DNA from: Trichoplax sp. H2
Taxonomy: Eukaryota > Placozoa > Uniplacotomia > Trichoplacea
Length of the DNA: 64,000 nt
NCBI GenBank assembly: GCA_003344405.1
Contig: NOWV01000007.1
Coordinates: 992,001-1,056,000 of the forward strand
Direction: 5' to 3'
Shown here: positions 1 through 14,646 of the stretch, in pieces
Layout of the letters: each line of letters begins with the position of its first letter
How positions within the stretch are numbered: the stretch's first letter is position 1
Program-made: the position numbers and the translations under genes
Notes under the pieces: model-generated
Database searches by the model: none
The model's input: the letters and a program-made list of their open reading frames with translations, nothing else
What the model was told of the DNA's origin: nothing

Positions 1-1843
1 GTGATAATATTTAATTAATTACGCACTTTTGTACTGTTCTGTACAAATGTATTCAATGTCAACTAGACCGTCTACAATAATGGTGCACTTTACTAAACGC
101 GTTACGAACTTATGATAGCATGTTGCTTCTATTTATGATGTTACAGATGAAGCGGCTGTCTACATGCATAGTATAGCGGTCTAAAAATTGTATGAAGGAC
201 TTTCATTTTTTTGGAAAGTCCGTAAGTACGCATACGTAAAATTTACCTTTTACCTACTGTACATTGAATTAATTTTCACGTTCCGTATTTATCTCGCCGC
301 TCTGTATTATGTTAACGAGCTAAGGTTCGTTCTAGTTATAAGGTTGAGGCAATTTGATATCAGCCTTTCGTTTAGGATAGAAATAAAGTTGTCATATGAA
401 ATTACAGGAAGCGCATCGCGTTAACAGGATGTTCAGCTTCATGATATAATTACATACAGATTATTGGTATATTAAATTCAGTCCTGCAGTAACACCGTTT
501 CAACTTGAAGGATTTATCGTGTCATTTTAAAGTTGGCTTTGTAGTGAGCATTGTAATGCACTAGTTTCTATCTCATAGTTATGGTATATCGTCTACATAC
601 GCTTATAACACGTCGGATATTAATTATGTCAATTATGCATTATCGCTTACGGTATTATTTCAATTAAATTTAAAAAAATTCTAGAAGAATCGTAAACAGT
701 ACTGTACAGTACATTTACTGTAATGACTTTTTATCAAAATAATTGTCTTGCATTTATCAATTAGCGGTTAAATTTCAGGGTGAGAACGACGAAAGCAATC
801 TTATACGATTATAGCATAGTATTGAGTGGGGAATTTCAGTAACCCGTCAAAAACATCATTTTTTTTCTAGTCTACTACATTATCTGAAGTTGGTCATTTC
901 TCGGAATTGAAGACTAGAGTAATTGTACAGTATACTACTTTGTTTTCTGTTGGACCTTCTTCGTACCTATTATGCACAATTACTACTAGTGTGAGAGTAA
1001 AAACTTTGTGTGTTTTATGTGACTCAAATACGGTATGCAACGCTGCTACACTTGCTCTACACCACAAAAGACCCCTAGAATCGTTGTTGGAAACTCGAAC
1101 CGATTATGCATGTCTGTTCTTGTCGCTCCAACTTTGAATTCTTGTTTCCACTCCTGCAGACAAGTTTGGTACAAAGTCGTAGTAAAAACAAACAACGCTA
1201 AGCCTTGCGATGGCCTTTACCGTTTTGAAATTAATTCTATAGAATCCTCACTACACCATCCAGCCACATTGGTACAGTCTGGTACAGGAGTCAAAAATTC
1301 ATACGGAGACCTTTCGTAAACTGCATAGGATTTTGGAAAACAAAAAGCGTACACGTACAGTACAATCCCTTACAGTACTATGTACTACGGTACCAAGGGA
1401 CAGCACTCAAAACACTGTACTGTACTGTACTTTACCATGAACCCATAGTAACTACTGTACACAGTACAGTATATTCCAGCACTAATAATGACAGTACTGT
1501 ACACTGTATGGATACAATATAGTAAATTAATCCAGTTTGCAATTACTGCACCGTACTGTACCGATACATTATAGACTTACCATGTTGATCAGTTGTATTG
1601 CAGATCATATAGTAATTCACTTCGAAATTTTCAATTCTACTGTCGTTATCCGTCTATTTCTGATAATGACAATATTTATTATGCAATATTATCGTTCCTG
1701 TGATTTTCACTAAATCTATATTATAGTAATGAATCAAAAATGCTCTTATTTTCTTCCATCAAATTATTGAAGAGCTCAGGTAAAAGTCGATCTTTCCTGC
1801 TGTTGTTGTGGCCTGCATCGTAAATCAAGTGCTAAGCTAAGGA
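1..1843. other. Intergenic, upstream of the CTDSPL2-like gene
   Basis: I see no gene in this stretch. Open frames at 188-424, 907-1137 and 1035-1319 start at non-ATG codons and show no recognisable domain. Around 1340-1570 there is a cluster of short self-complementary sequence built from TACAGTA/TACTGTA units, listed separately. The 5' flank and promoter of the gene beginning near 1844 should lie here, but no motif stands out. Confidence 0.6.
1340..1570. repeat. Cluster of TACAGTA/TACTGTA self-complementary repeats
   Basis: Short words such as ACAGTACTGTAC and CTGTACTGTACTGTAC recur about ten times in roughly 230 bp. Each is close to its own reverse complement, so the region can fold into many alternative hairpins. 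The same vocabulary recurs near 37.86-38.14 kb and 44.64-44.79 kb. Confidence 0.7.
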
Positions 1844-4800
1844 ATGCCGCGAAAAAAGCAGGTCAACCAGCATGATACTATTATGACTAACTTATAAAGA
1901 TTTCAAAATTAGTATTAGTAAGCATACATCGAGACGTTACTATTGAAGATACCATACTCTACCACTATTTTGTGCTTATAACACTGCAAAGAATCAAGTA
2001 TTCGCTCCAGTTGTAGCAAAGTCTTGCAGTAAAAACCAATATATCTGTAATGATATAGGGGATCCATGATACTTTTATTTTCGTATCTGCCTTAACAATA
2101 CTGTCGCAATAAACAAATTTGATATAAGGTACTTTGGTTGATTGTTATTTTATAATTTAGGTCAGTCATGATGATAACGTTGCTAGTGGAATCAAAAGAA
2201 AGAATACTGACGAAGACGAAATGCTATTGCATAGCGTCATCGATGATGAGGTACTTATATAGGTTTTTGTATTGCAATGATTAGTTCTAATCAGCTAAAT
2301 TTAACTACACTGTATATACTCTGTGTAAACAAATGAATTTTGTGTAGTTCTTCCTGATTGATGAAACTACCTTATCCTAACACTGTGTAACAGATTCTAT
2401 TAATTATTTACACTGTGAACTAACTGTTAATATCTCAATCTAAACAAAACTATTCACTGATGATTTACAACTGTTGTAATAACTCTTAAATTATAATTGT
2501 GTAATATTAACCAATAGAATGAATGAGTTGTTACATCGTCTTATGTTTGCCACTAGTATACAACTAGAAATACTACTAATTGATGACGCTAATTTATTAT
2601 TAAGAAACTACTGTGCTAAATTTGTACTTCGTGTTAGCTCTGTATTTGCAAGTCTATTGGATATGCTTTACTTTTTATTAATTATTTCTCATTTATTTGT
2701 TTCAGTTTGAATGTCATAATTCTCATGGATTATTTTCGTCATTTAAGTGTATTTTCTGGAAGGTGAGATTATATAATACGCATATTGATACTATAATACT
2801 TGATAAGGTAATAGACAATGTATTTGATTAAAAATTATTGAAATAAGGTAGTAAATTAGTTGTTTTACGTGTGCCGCAATTTTGACGATTAGGATGATTC
2901 GCAAATGGCCAAACGCTTCCGAAATGACGTAAAGAGTGCTGGAGAGGTAAATTACAATATGATATAATATATTGATTTTTCGAAGTGATGCAATCATTTG
3001 TTAATATGCGAAAATAACTTCGTGGTATTTCTGACAAATAATGTATCTAAAATTGTCCCTTCAGGATTTTGATGACCTAGGGATGTACCCAGATTACCTA
3101 GATACTGATGACGGTAAACAATTAATAATTGGAATGAACTTAAGCAGCATTTGTTTAATATAATTCCCAATACATAGTCCCACAATTCTATAATGTTTAG
3201 TAATTGTATAAGAATTATTTTTAACCTGGAAGTAGAACGATACTATACAGTTTGTTTGATTTTTGCTATCTTTCAAATTTGCTGGCAATGTGCTAAGATT
3301 GTTGTTGTTGCGCTATTACTTTTTCAACTATAGGTGATTCCGATACCAGTTATGATGAATCTAGCGAACAAGGGTACAATTTATGATAGTAAAACTGTCC
3401 TTTAAATTAGATGTACTCAACGTTCGAAAATAAATTTTTTTATTTAGGAAATCTTTTATGGACGCTATTCTTTCTCCAGTTTTATCCTTGCTAAGTCAAA
3501 ATAGTAAGTTACATCGTTGGATTTACTTTATAACAAAAATATTAAAATTGTAACATTATCTGAATTAATTCTTAGATGGCTATAGAGATCGCTTTGATAT
3601 CGATGATAGCCTTGCTATAAAAACTAGCGATAAAGAACGTGATGAGGATTCTTTGAGGAAATTAGAAGACAATTGTATGATATCCAGTTGTAAGTAGAAC
3701 AACATTATATTTGAACCTGTTGATAAATCAATTGTAGTTAAGATTAGATATCTTGTGTGTAAGAATGGACTTGCTCTTATACAAATATAAAATTGTGTTA
3801 GGTGAAAATTGTGTGCAAGAATTTGTAATGAATGATGATGATAGCGCTATTTCTTCAAATGATAACACTAACAAGGTAAATTAATCACTATCTAAGTGAT
3901 TTCTTAAGATAGTACAGTGCCATTCTGAGAAAATTTATTTACTTTTCATTCAAAACTGCAATCATCCTCTAAATATACTTCTTTATATTTGTCTAAACGA
4001 TGCAAAATGTTTGTATTCATTTCTAGGAAATAGTTCAGTCGAGTTATTCGCCTGAGCTAGAAGTTGATCCTGAAATCTTTGATCCGTAAGTAAAATTATT
4101 TTACCTGTAACTATTACTAGTTAATTTGTCGTAGTTAAATAGGACCGTTCTTTGCCAAGGTATTTATTTATAAGAGATCTGCCACCCCTATCAGATGAGA
4201 TGAAAAGGCGGACACCAGGTTAGGGAAGGAATGCTTTATTAATTTTAGTAACAAGTAAGATTTGTAGTAAAACATTTACGATGAAACTTATCCGATTGTT
4301 TGTATTATAGTTTTGCCTTTGAAAACCAGAGGAACTCCAGAATTTACTTTAGTAATCGATTTGGTAAGATAAGCCATGGACATATTTGTGTTTACAAATT
4401 ATGAATTCCTATGTTTCCTGGAACGTACCAGAATAATCTATTGAAGCAACTGTTTGAATTATCTCTTTCAATGTAGGACGAAACATTGGTCCATTGTAGT
4501 CTCAGCTTGCTGGAAGACGCAAATTTACATTTTCCTATATATTTTAAAAACAATAATTATGATGTAGGTTAAATTTTTTCTTAGGCACAAATTGTCTTAA
4601 ATATGGAGATTAAATTTTCTTTTATTGAAAATGTTTCAGGTATACGTGCGACTTCGTCCTTATTACAGGGAATTTTTAGAACGCGTTTCCAAAATATATG
4701 AAGTGAGCGAAATGATTAACAGAGCTTACGACATAGAAATAGATTATACCAACACAAAAATTTATCCGCTTATTTCGTTTAACCAGTTCTTATTCTATTA

Positions 4801-5598
4801 TCTTTCTTACAGGTTATATTATTTACTGCTTCCAAGAAAGTAAGTAATAGCATATTAGAGTATTTTATGGTAATGCTGTTGAAGTTTAGCACAACAACTA
4901 TAAATATAATGCGTAACTAGCCATATCGTGTCTATAGCAAAGACATAACGTATATCTTTATTTATCAATAGGTATACGCAAACAAGTTAATGGACATTAT
5001 AGACCCCGGTAGAAAGCTTGTTAAGTAAGCATTAAAGATTTGCAATATGGTTATAATTGGATTATTAATAGATTCCGCTATGAATTAAAACTTGTTATTT
5101 GTAATTAGACATCGCTTATTTCGTGAGCACTGTGTATTCGTTCACGGTAATTACGTGAAAGATCTTGGAATACTAGGAAGGGATTTATCGAAAACTGTGA
5201 TAGTTGATAATTCACCTCAAGCTTTCGGTTATCAGGTTATTATCAACTTCATATTACATTATTTGATATTCATTTTTATTTTAGTTGTAAGAAATAATAA
5301 ATTATTGTAGGTACATTGTCTTATATCATAAATAATTTTTGTTTAGCTTTCAAATGGAATCCCTATCGAAAGCTGGTTTACTGATAAAAATGATGCAGAG
5401 TTATTATTACTAATCCCATTTTTGGAAGAGCTTGTTAATACAGTGAGTAAACTATAACACTATGAAATCAATTGAGATTAACCTTGACATGAGAATGAAA
5501 TACAAATTGATTCTGTTTTACTAATTTCATAATAGGATGAGGATGTCAGACCCTTAATAAAGGAGAAATATCGTATGCACGAACTTATACCCAACTAG
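1844..5598 (+). CDS. CTDSPL2: CTD small phosphatase-like protein 2 (FCP1/SCP-type phosphatase)
   Basis: This is a predicted HAD-family Ser/Thr phosphatase of the FCP1/SCP group, whose relatives act on phosphorylated RNA polymerase II tails and SMAD-type substrates. Exons are 1844-1861, 2161-2250, 2706-2762, 2893-2946, 3065-3113, 3334-3373, 3448-3503, 3576-3689, 3802-3875, 4027-4085, 4160-4218, 4311-4363, 4477-4563, 4640-4702, 4813-4839, 4972-5024, 5109-5235, 5347-5442 and 5536-5598; they join in frame to 412 aa. The catalytic motif DLDET lies at about residues 240-244 and is split by an intron. Further family blocks follow: [42 protein letters not shown], and IVDNSPQAF with SNGIPIESW. The acidic N-terminal half keeps the GLFSS and [11 protein letters not shown] segments typical of CTDSPL2 rather than SCP1-3. 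The six-codon first exon is the least certain part. Confidence 0.93.
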
Positions 5599-8500
5599 TA
5601 GAAATATATTCTGAAAAGATAATAATTATTATTAACATCATTAATTTTGAATCATTATGAATTTGTTTACATTGTATTGTATGTCGTCTTGTATTAGAAA
5701 ATTAAACTAGATCAATTATGTAAATAATACAGTACGGCATTTTACGAGCTTGGTACTGTTGTAAAAACTTAAAAAAATTGCAGTCTGTTCTAGATTGCTT
5801 TTTAAAACTCACCGCACTACGTGCGTGTAACCGATATATTAAGATGATCACAGTAGTATCTTGTAGTATGTAATTACAAGGAATGGCATTGACGCAGCTC
5901 TCATTACAGTTTACGGTATGTGTACACTGATTTATTCTTGAAATGACGTATTCAAATTTAAAATATCCTATTATCCATTATACTATTTCATTATTATGAT
6001 TAGTTAATTATGAAGTAATTGTGGTCTGTGCATTGCTTATTCTTATGAGAATTGGATTTGTATGGACTTTTACGTGAAAACAATGAATAATGCAACTATG
6101 CTAGGTAGGAGCTTTGCTCTAGATCTAAATTTGATTATCCGTTGATATCGCACAAACATATCTGTTCTTAACTTGCTTTAATATTCATCAATCCGTGTTA
6201 AATTATATAAGACACAATACTATTATTCCTACGATGCTGTAATTTGTAATGTGATACTAATATCACTACTATGTTTAAATGAAGAAGCTAGTCTTCTTAT
6301 AACCCTGCACTTAGATAGTATGAGCGGTGTTATTGTACTATCATACTATTGACCTTTATCGTAAAATTTATTAAAATATTAATGTACGAGTATTACGCTA
6401 TCTTGATATGATAGTGCTGTGTAGGGTAATCTTTCAAATCATTACGTAACGTATATTGTTATGTGGTAGGACGGTGATGTGACTTTGTATTTGATATATA
6501 TTGCCTACTGTATTAGTAGTCTTATTTGTTTGAGGAAGGCTTAACCTTGATCTTTTTACACTTAGCAGTATACTGTACTTCTTTATTTGCTATAGAATAG
6601 TAGTTTGGAGAAGAAAGACTACAAGGGTCAACTATACAACAATACCTAAGTGTATCCCGTAATTTATAGTAAAAGCTATAAAATATTGAGCATGCAGAGT
6701 GACCAGAGTCGCGAATACTATGACAGAGAGTAAATGCGGCGTCAGCGTGGACGAAAGCACAAGTGAAATTCACTTATATGCTAGCTCAAGACACTTTCTA
6801 TGATAGTTATTATCAAGTATCTACCAGCATTTACAAGAAGTCGCAGTCTTTTCCCCTTCACACGTGCTCAAATGCGATCATTATTACGTATAACAGCTGC
6901 ACAAGTTTCAATATAGCTGTTTACCATTTACCGGTAAAATGACCATAAATTGAAAATACTGTATTGTGCACCTGCCCCGTATAATTTAATAATTACCGTG
7001 TCATCAAACTATTGTATCATTTCTTAATATGCAGTACAATATGTATTTACTAGTATACTCAGTAGTCACTACTGACTGCTGAGTGAAAGTAATTTATGTA
7101 GATGTAAGAAATGTTATACCATGGATTGCTCAATGTGTCATCATCGCTAGACTTAAGCGACAAGATGAGAGAGAACTGAGCACGAACGACAGCCTACTTG
7201 ACCCGAATAATAAGGCTAATAAATAGAGAGAAAGAGAGTGATATCGTGCTCCCTCAGAAGCTTCTGTTGATCAATTCCCCGACTGTATACGCGTTTGCAG
7301 TATCATAGACCACTAGAACTCTAGAAGATTGCTTTTTATAATTGAATTAGTTTTCTTCTACACCGTAGTGCATCTGTCCATGACGGCAAAGAGTCTTGCC
7401 TGTAGAGTCTTGCCAGCACTGTACTCTACAGTACTATGACGTAAACTGACAATTCAGCCCGGTCCGGATCAGTACGGTCCGGATCGGTACGGTACTCTCA
7501 CCAGGGTGGGCTGGGCAGCTGTAGTCACTCGTAATCACTCGCTTGTCTGCTGACTGCGGTCGTGCATTTCTTTGGGCCACAAGCGTTGGAAGAAGGTCGC
7601 TTGTACGGTCTACTATGACGCCAAATGTCATACATGAAACACTATTTTCCCATTGATTGACGTCATCCAGTCCCGCATACAACAGTGAAAAGAAGGAAAA
7701 GACCAGTCGGGAAAGAGTGGAAAGGATAGCGACAACATCGATTTACTATTCGTTCTCCAAGATATTTTGTCCAAGAGAAAAAGAATATTCAGGTTCAATT
7801 GCTTTCTAGTACAAGTACATAGTAAATCGCTTCTTTCTAGAATCAAAGCGAGGGTATTTTGTGTTGGGAGAGAAGCCTACTGATAGGGATGCCTGTCTGC
7901 AACAGCCATTTGTAGAGCGTTTTTGTCGCTACCTTGCTGTAAGTATCGACTCCAGTAGTATGATAGCTAGTTGTTATGGATTGTCTGATAGACAGAATGA
8001 ATTATTGGACAAGAAATGAGAAAGGGTAGAATGATCATTGAAGATCATCGTCATACCACTATGCTTCAAATAGGCCCTATGCTATAGCTACATGATTAAA
8101 TGTTAATTTGTGCTACTTTTCCGATCGCCAATGACTTGACTTTCAATCTACCGGTGACATGGTATATCCACCCTCTTATGCTCATAGCAAGTCACTGAGG
8201 ATTCGTCAGACCTCTGTTTATTGTCGATGGATGCCCAAAATACCCAATGGAAGCGACGTAGTTTGGGCAAACGTCCAAATTAACATTAAATTAGACCTAC
8301 GTTACCCCATTTTGAATCTTATCCCTAGAAATTATGTATAGTACACTCATTGGTACGCCGAAAATAAACAGATCTGCTGATGATCACCTTGTACGGTAGA
8401 CAAGTTCTTCCTCGATATTGACACCAAGTTATTATTCAACTTGCCCCTTCCAAGATGGATTAACGCCTTGCCAATCACTACATATTACTAACTTACTACA

Positions 8501-9982
8501 TGACCATGTACAGTAGATACAATATGACTATTTCAATAACAAACATATTATAGCCTGTAGGTAGGAACAATGTTGCTAATTTCATCTTGTTATGGAAATA
8601 AAAAGAATGACGACAATGCACCCCTCCAACAGTGACAACATTGTTCATACTTGAACTTTATTCTCCTTCAACTAGTCAGTAAAAGTAGAGACTTTAGGTT
8701 CAGTTTGATGACGCCAACTCTATCATCAAAATGGAATAGGTTTGGTTAATTGATAGTAGATACAACTTTCCTCGTCTTCAATTTTACATACGACGAAGAA
8801 TACATACTATATTTGGGATCGATTGTTCGTAGTAATAGATATTGTGTCAGCTGCTTGCCTGCACCTTTTGCAGAAACTGGATAAACAGCTTATAATTGGA
8901 TATATTCGAGACGTACACAGGTTGCCTAGCAAGAAAACTCATTTACATCTTTAACCAACGGGTATTAAAGCGGATAGATTAAAGCTGAAGTAGACTTTTC
9001 TTCAATATCGTAATCAAGTTGTATAGGAAGGAATGCTGCACCCTAGCCGTTTGGCGTTATAATAGAATTATCACTATACATACTTACGATAAGGGTACAG
9101 TAGTTGTTTAATTTATTATGCTTTGTTCACATAACTACAGGCTGTCTCACAGTAAGTGCATTAGTAATTTTGTTCCTTGAACGTTTAGGCATTGAGGTAT
9201 TCATGCCCAAGTTAACTTATCAGACTAAAAATGGTATATCAAAATGATACTGTAATTTCAGTTGATCATCAAAGATGACATCAACTCTTAACGTAAACCA
9301 ACTAACTAACATCGTAGTAACTGCAGCAGGAATGCTTTACAGGTAGTAATTGTGCCGTGCTGAGTGCCAATTTGACATGCTAATAGTAGAGAATACACGA
9401 TAGGATCACTTTTAATAAGGATACACTCCAAATTATGATCCTCATAATACCGGATTTATTAACTATTACTAAATAAAAATTAATATTGTTGAAATAGGCA
9501 TCATCAAGACTGCCTGTTGTTAATACTGTATGTGTATACTGTTGACGATTACTCTATCATTACGGTGTATATATGATGTTTAGGTTATTTACTTTATGAT
9601 GTTTTATAATCTTGTAAAGATTGCTATGATTAACTAGAAGAAATGATTGTCGGGGTGTGACATGTATTACTTGTTATCAACTAAATAACAGTATAGTGAA
9701 TGGTCATACTTGCAACTCATATTGCAACATGATGCACTCGTATAGCGAATATTTGAACTTATCTTCTTGCTAACCAAATCAGATCTCTACGTTAACGGTA
9801 CCGTTTCTTATAAATTTAGTATTTGTATTTCGTTTGTTGAGCCTATAAAATAATGTTGAGTAATTCTGCCAACATTATAACACACTGTGCTTATCTTTAT
9901 TAACTAGCTTTCAATTCGTTCTCATTCTATTTACATGGATGAATGAATAGTTATTCAGTGGATTACCATAATAGTTAATAGC
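5599..9982. other. Intergenic between CTDSPL2-like and TBC genes
   Basis: No supported gene. The open frames at 6522-6773, 7434-7682, 7628-7846 and 8159-8341 lack domain similarity and do not extend across splice sites. The only compositional feature is a GC- and CpG-richer patch near 7440-7600, including a 15-bp unit repeated twice. Confidence 0.55.
7459..7495. repeat. Two-copy 15-bp CpG-rich direct repeat
   Basis: The unit CGGTCCGGATCRGTA occurs twice head to tail and is followed by a partial third unit, CGGTA. It sits in a patch to about 7600 that is visibly richer in G, C and CpG than the surrounding AT-rich DNA. A promoter or CpG island is possible, but no transcript model starts here. 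Confidence 0.5.
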
Positions 9983-12963
9983 ATGGATGGTAATGTAGCT
10001 CATTGTATTGATGGTGAAGAGGACGAAGGAGAGATTCCTGAATGTAATGGTGGTATACAAGTCATTGTGAACGCTGCAACTGCGTGTCATGCTGAAGGGC
10101 AAAGCAAGTCTGCTATCTTAGAAGATGTTCTCGCTACCGGCCAAGGTGACCGAAATAATCTCAATTTAACTGGATGGAAGCGTACTGCAGCTGTTAATGA
10201 CCGTAGTGCTCAATCGCCTTTAACAAAAGAAATTTGGGAAAAGCATATCGATAAAGATGGTAGAGTTACTAACGAAGATAAAATACGCGAGCGTATATTC
10301 AAAGGTATATAGTGGTAGCATACCATTTATCGACTGATATTACTAACAGTTCTATCCATTAATTTTTTCGTGGAAGATCAAAAATAAACAGTATATTAAT
10401 TTGAATCGTTCTGTACGAACAATTAAATTCATAGTTTCAGTAATCATAACTTGAAGCAGTAGTAGTCAAGAAAATGTTGATTTTATCTTAAATACGTATG
10501 ATTATGATAGGTGGCATCAATCCGATTGATCGCAAAGATGTTTGGAAATTTCTATTTGGAATGTACTTGTTTAATTCCACATTTAGAGAAAGGCTGGCTT
10601 TAGACGAAGAGAGAGCTGTAAGATACTTTGCCTTAAGGGCTCGCTGGCAGTTTGAACTAAGAAAATATAACGTATATCATCAGGATGATGTTAATAATAT
10701 TAATTCAGATGAACCTGTATTCATGGTCGTACAGAAACAAGTTAAAGTTAGTACAATTATGATATCATATTGTAACAGAAAGCATATTTTGCTTCGTTCT
10801 TGACTGCTTGTAATAATGTTAACAAATTTGTAGTCACCATAGAAATTCACTTTGAATGAGCATCAAAGTTATCTAATCATCTAGTGTTGAAATTTTTAAC
10901 GACCCAATTTGAATACTTTATTTTTTATTCCAATGTAACTGAATTCATGGTGATAACACGAACTACAGAACGAGTTCTCTAAACATTATTTAAACAATGA
11001 CTGCAGCGATTTCCAGCAACAACAACATTTCAACTTTCTATATACAGATGCCACGGTATAGTAAATTACCTGATACATTATTGAGTTTATATTAGAAGTA
11101 TGTCGTGTGATTGAATACTAGTAACCTCTGTAGGACATTTGTAATACGGTACATAACAATCAGTGGCGACGTGGTACAGAATGTGTACTCTTGTTACTAT
11201 CACTTAATCGTATTTTAACTGTAAGAATCGGCCAATGTGTTAAGATATTAACCGCAATGAATGTTATTAACCTAATTTCTAATAGCTGTATGCGTGTCGC
11301 CAGCCTTTTGATGAAAATTTAACTCTTCAAGCTATACGCACTATTGATAAAGATGTTCCTCGAACGGATCGTGTCATTGATTTTTATCAGTTAGTAGTTA
11401 GTTAGATTCGTTTCCATGCTCTCAATTATTAATTTAAGATCCTAAATATTATGTATCTTATATTGCTTTATTGGTTATTCTTAAATATTAAACTAAGTTG
11501 TTTTGTAGTTTATTCATGTAAAAGTACTAATGTTGACACCATATCTTATGGAACAATCATTACGTAGAGGTGAACAGGGCGATAAAAGGCTAGAAAGTTT
11601 GCGTCATATTTTAATAACATTTGCCGCTTTTCACCCAGGTATTGTTTATTCCATCTATAATAAATATATTACCGGTAGTGTAAATTTGGAACTCAACAAT
11701 AATAGGAGTAATTTAATCTTCGTGATATTCTTCTCTATTCAGGTGTCACCTATGCACAAGGAATGAATGATGTTCTGAGTAGATTTCTAGTAGTTTTAGA
11801 ATCTGAAGTTGATGCTTTCTGGTGCTTCAACTATTTTATTGAAAGAGTAGAAAACGATTTTTGCGAAAGTGGGATGTTACTTAAAATCGGTGCGATTCAT
11901 ACGAAATATTTTGATTATATAACCAGTACTCTGTCTGTAAAGGTTGTATTGTTGGTCTTATGTAGAATCACAATTAATACTATATATCTAGCTTACAGTG
12001 TTAGTGTACAATTTTCAATTCATTATGGTTTCATTTTATAACTCGTTTTGTGAAATAGCTTTTATATAATTACGATGTAAATACGCCTGATGAAGGTAGA
12101 TCTGGTGACGATATATTTAAGTTAATGAGATTCTAATTACTTCCTATTTTAGCTTCAGTTCAGCGATTACTCATGGTCCTTGATAGTAAATTATTTGAAT
12201 ATTTGGAATCTCTCAATGCTAGCGATCTCATGATCTGTCATAGGTAAAATATTGGCATAAGATATTAATTAACGCTACACGTTATGCAGTTACCTTTAGA
12301 AACTGACTTAAAAGTTATTTGTCACTGGATGAATGAAATCATGAAACCTTCTTAAAATCATTTTCAGATGGCTACTGCTAACTTTCAAAAGGGAATTTGC
12401 GTTTGATGATAGTCTTAAAATTTTTGAAATCATATATAGTGGGCATCTTGAACCCCACTCATATGAAGGTGCTATGGCAATTGAACAACAAAGAATATTA
12501 GAAATAGAAAAAGGAGGTACAATAATGATTTTTTAATATGATGTTATAAGTATGCTGAGTTGGTGGCTTGTTAATAGAATTTTCTATGTTTTGTACTATA
12601 CAGGTGGTTGTGTTCATGGCTTAGAAGTTGATGTTAACTCTGAATTTACATTTGACATTTTTGTAAGTGTCGCTGTCTTGATGATATTTAGAGCAAACAT
12701 AATGAAAGCGGCGGATGCAACGGAAGTATTTTCATGTTTAAATAAGTGAGTTATATTGTGAACTTAATTTACAGTTATGGAGACGATACAATCACAATTA
12801 ATTTATTTTTATTACAATTATTTCAAATATCGAAAGCTTGACGACTGGTATGGATCTAAATACCGTAATAGAAGTTGCAGAATGCTTATTCTTTATTTAT
12901 TGCCGAACTACTGTAAGGGATAGTTTTGAGATTATTCAATCCGGTAAAGAGGCGGAAGAATAG
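9983..12963 (+). CDS. TBC-domain Rab GTPase-activating protein (TBC1D25/TBC1D15-like)
   Basis: Predicted to accelerate GTP hydrolysis by a Rab GTPase on endosomal or autophagic membranes, as TBC1D25 and TBC1D15/17 do. Exons are 9983-10304, 10511-10740, 11286-11393, 11509-11638, 11743-11936, 12164-12243, 12368-12516, 12604-12745 and 12837-12963, giving 493 aa in frame. An upstream in-frame stop supports the ATG at 9983. Both catalytic fingers are present: the IxxDxxR motif IDKDVPR (Arg at about residue 210) and YAQGM (Gln at about 269). The linker ending in IFKGGINPIDRKDVWKF and the block CHRWLLLTFKREFAFDD match this subfamily, the latter closest to TBC1D25. The end, with LTTGMDLNTVIEVAECLFFIY, also fits. 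There is no recognisable N-terminal ubiquitin-like or PH-like domain. The exon 3 donor (11393 or 11396) and the exon 6 acceptor are alternative-site choices. Confidence 0.88.
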
Positions 12964-14646
12964 AAAACGACTACGACATTAAATTCGACCTCTAAATCAA
13001 CCGATATTCTAATAATCTTGAACTTTCTTGCCTGCACGTAGGATCATCTCAAATCATTGTTTCTAGGAACAATTATTGTTTAAAGCAGCTAGTAAAAAAT
13101 CAATTAAAATTGTATCTATCCCATATAAGATATATTTTTCTATAGCTGCACAGTAATCATGTCTTCAATAAGTAATAACTGCTGTACAATATTTATTTAA
13201 AAGATATTTTTACATTTTAGTATTGGTAAGCTACAGAGCTGCTATAAGAAATTTCAGCTCACTGTCTTTTATTTTGATGATTCACAAAGGAATTTTTTAT
13301 TTTTCTTGTATCTTAAAAAATATAATTTCTTGTAAAGTCGAAGTTCATCGTATTTGCGATGAGATTAAGATAAATTAGCCTTAATTTACTATTCACTTTA
13401 CCAATATATTAATGCAATCACTTAGAGATGTTTCGCTAAGCCCTGCTTAGTATCCTCGTGAAGCTATGTAATCAAAGCTTGATCATTCTTGCTGTAATCT
13501 ATTTTACTTAGCAAGGCATAATTACATACTTATTACAAGCTGCGTACGATTTAATTGCTTTCGGTGACGGCATATCTATATGTTGCAAATTTAAAACTAT
13601 TATTGATTATGAATCGTACATTTTAATCATTACGATGATCAGCAAAATCGATAGAATGCCAGTTTATATCACGAAATACTGATATCTGTATATGTACGTA
13701 TACGCTATTAAGATTCTTCACGTTAAGAACCGATCTTATAATGCGGTTATGTAAAAAAACTATATTATATGCCTACTACCATTCTTGAAGGTGACTCAGA
13801 TAATGAATTGGGTAATTTTAAAATTATATGAGCAAGATGTCACATTTTGCATTGTATGAATGTTATAATCATTATTGCCTGATGCGATTGTGGTGTACAG
13901 TATTCCTTACAACACGTTACAAGATATTCAAGTCAGGTAAAATTAGATATCTTTAACGAGAAGAACCAAAAATTTATAATAAATCACTAAATTTTAATAT
14001 TTGGGATTACAATGAATTGAAGACTTATATACAATAAATTTGGCCTTATAATAATGCAAAGAGTAAAGTTTCAAGCTTCAACAGTTATTATATAAAAGTG
14101 GTCAAAAGTTTTCATTTTGATTTTATATGAACTCCACTTTTTAATCAATGCACTCAAGATGCTATTTTGACGGCGCACTAATTGTTCAGAGTATCACATA
14201 CCGCATGTATAAATAAAATAAAAGATTTACGCGTAACTTCAATCCTACTGATTATCCAGCAAGGTGTAAATAACTGTATGACAGCAACATCGGTTGGTAA
14301 ATATTACAAGTGGCTAAAGTTAGAAACTATCGACAAGAAGTTCGATAAAAATAACTACCATCACCATCTAATGGAGACCCGAGTATGAGAGTAACAAGTT
14401 ATAATTTAAAGGAACTTATTTGGTAAGTCATTACCGCAGTAAACGTAGTATTATTTAGACGCTATTTGAGCCGAGTTCATGTTACTGTACTTTGCATCAC
14501 AGCAAAGGCGTTTTGCATAAGTGCTTTTAAAAGTAAAACTTTTCGAGACTCAGGCGTCGAAATTAATTAGTAAGCGCTAGTGCTACATAATAATTAACTA
14601 TTCAAATATATTTAAGTAGAACTAATTGATTTTCAAATACGATCCG
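12964..14646. other. Convergent intergenic region
   Basis: This lies between the 3' ends of the TBC gene and the first ABCB6 gene, which point towards each other. I see no coding exon; the open frame at 14182-14388 has no recognisable content. It probably holds both 3' UTRs. Confidence 0.6.

Noticed and set aside
7434-7846. Two overlapping minus-strand open frames near the CpG-richer patch
   Set aside because: They start at non-ATG or poorly supported codons, show no domain and have no consistent exon extension.
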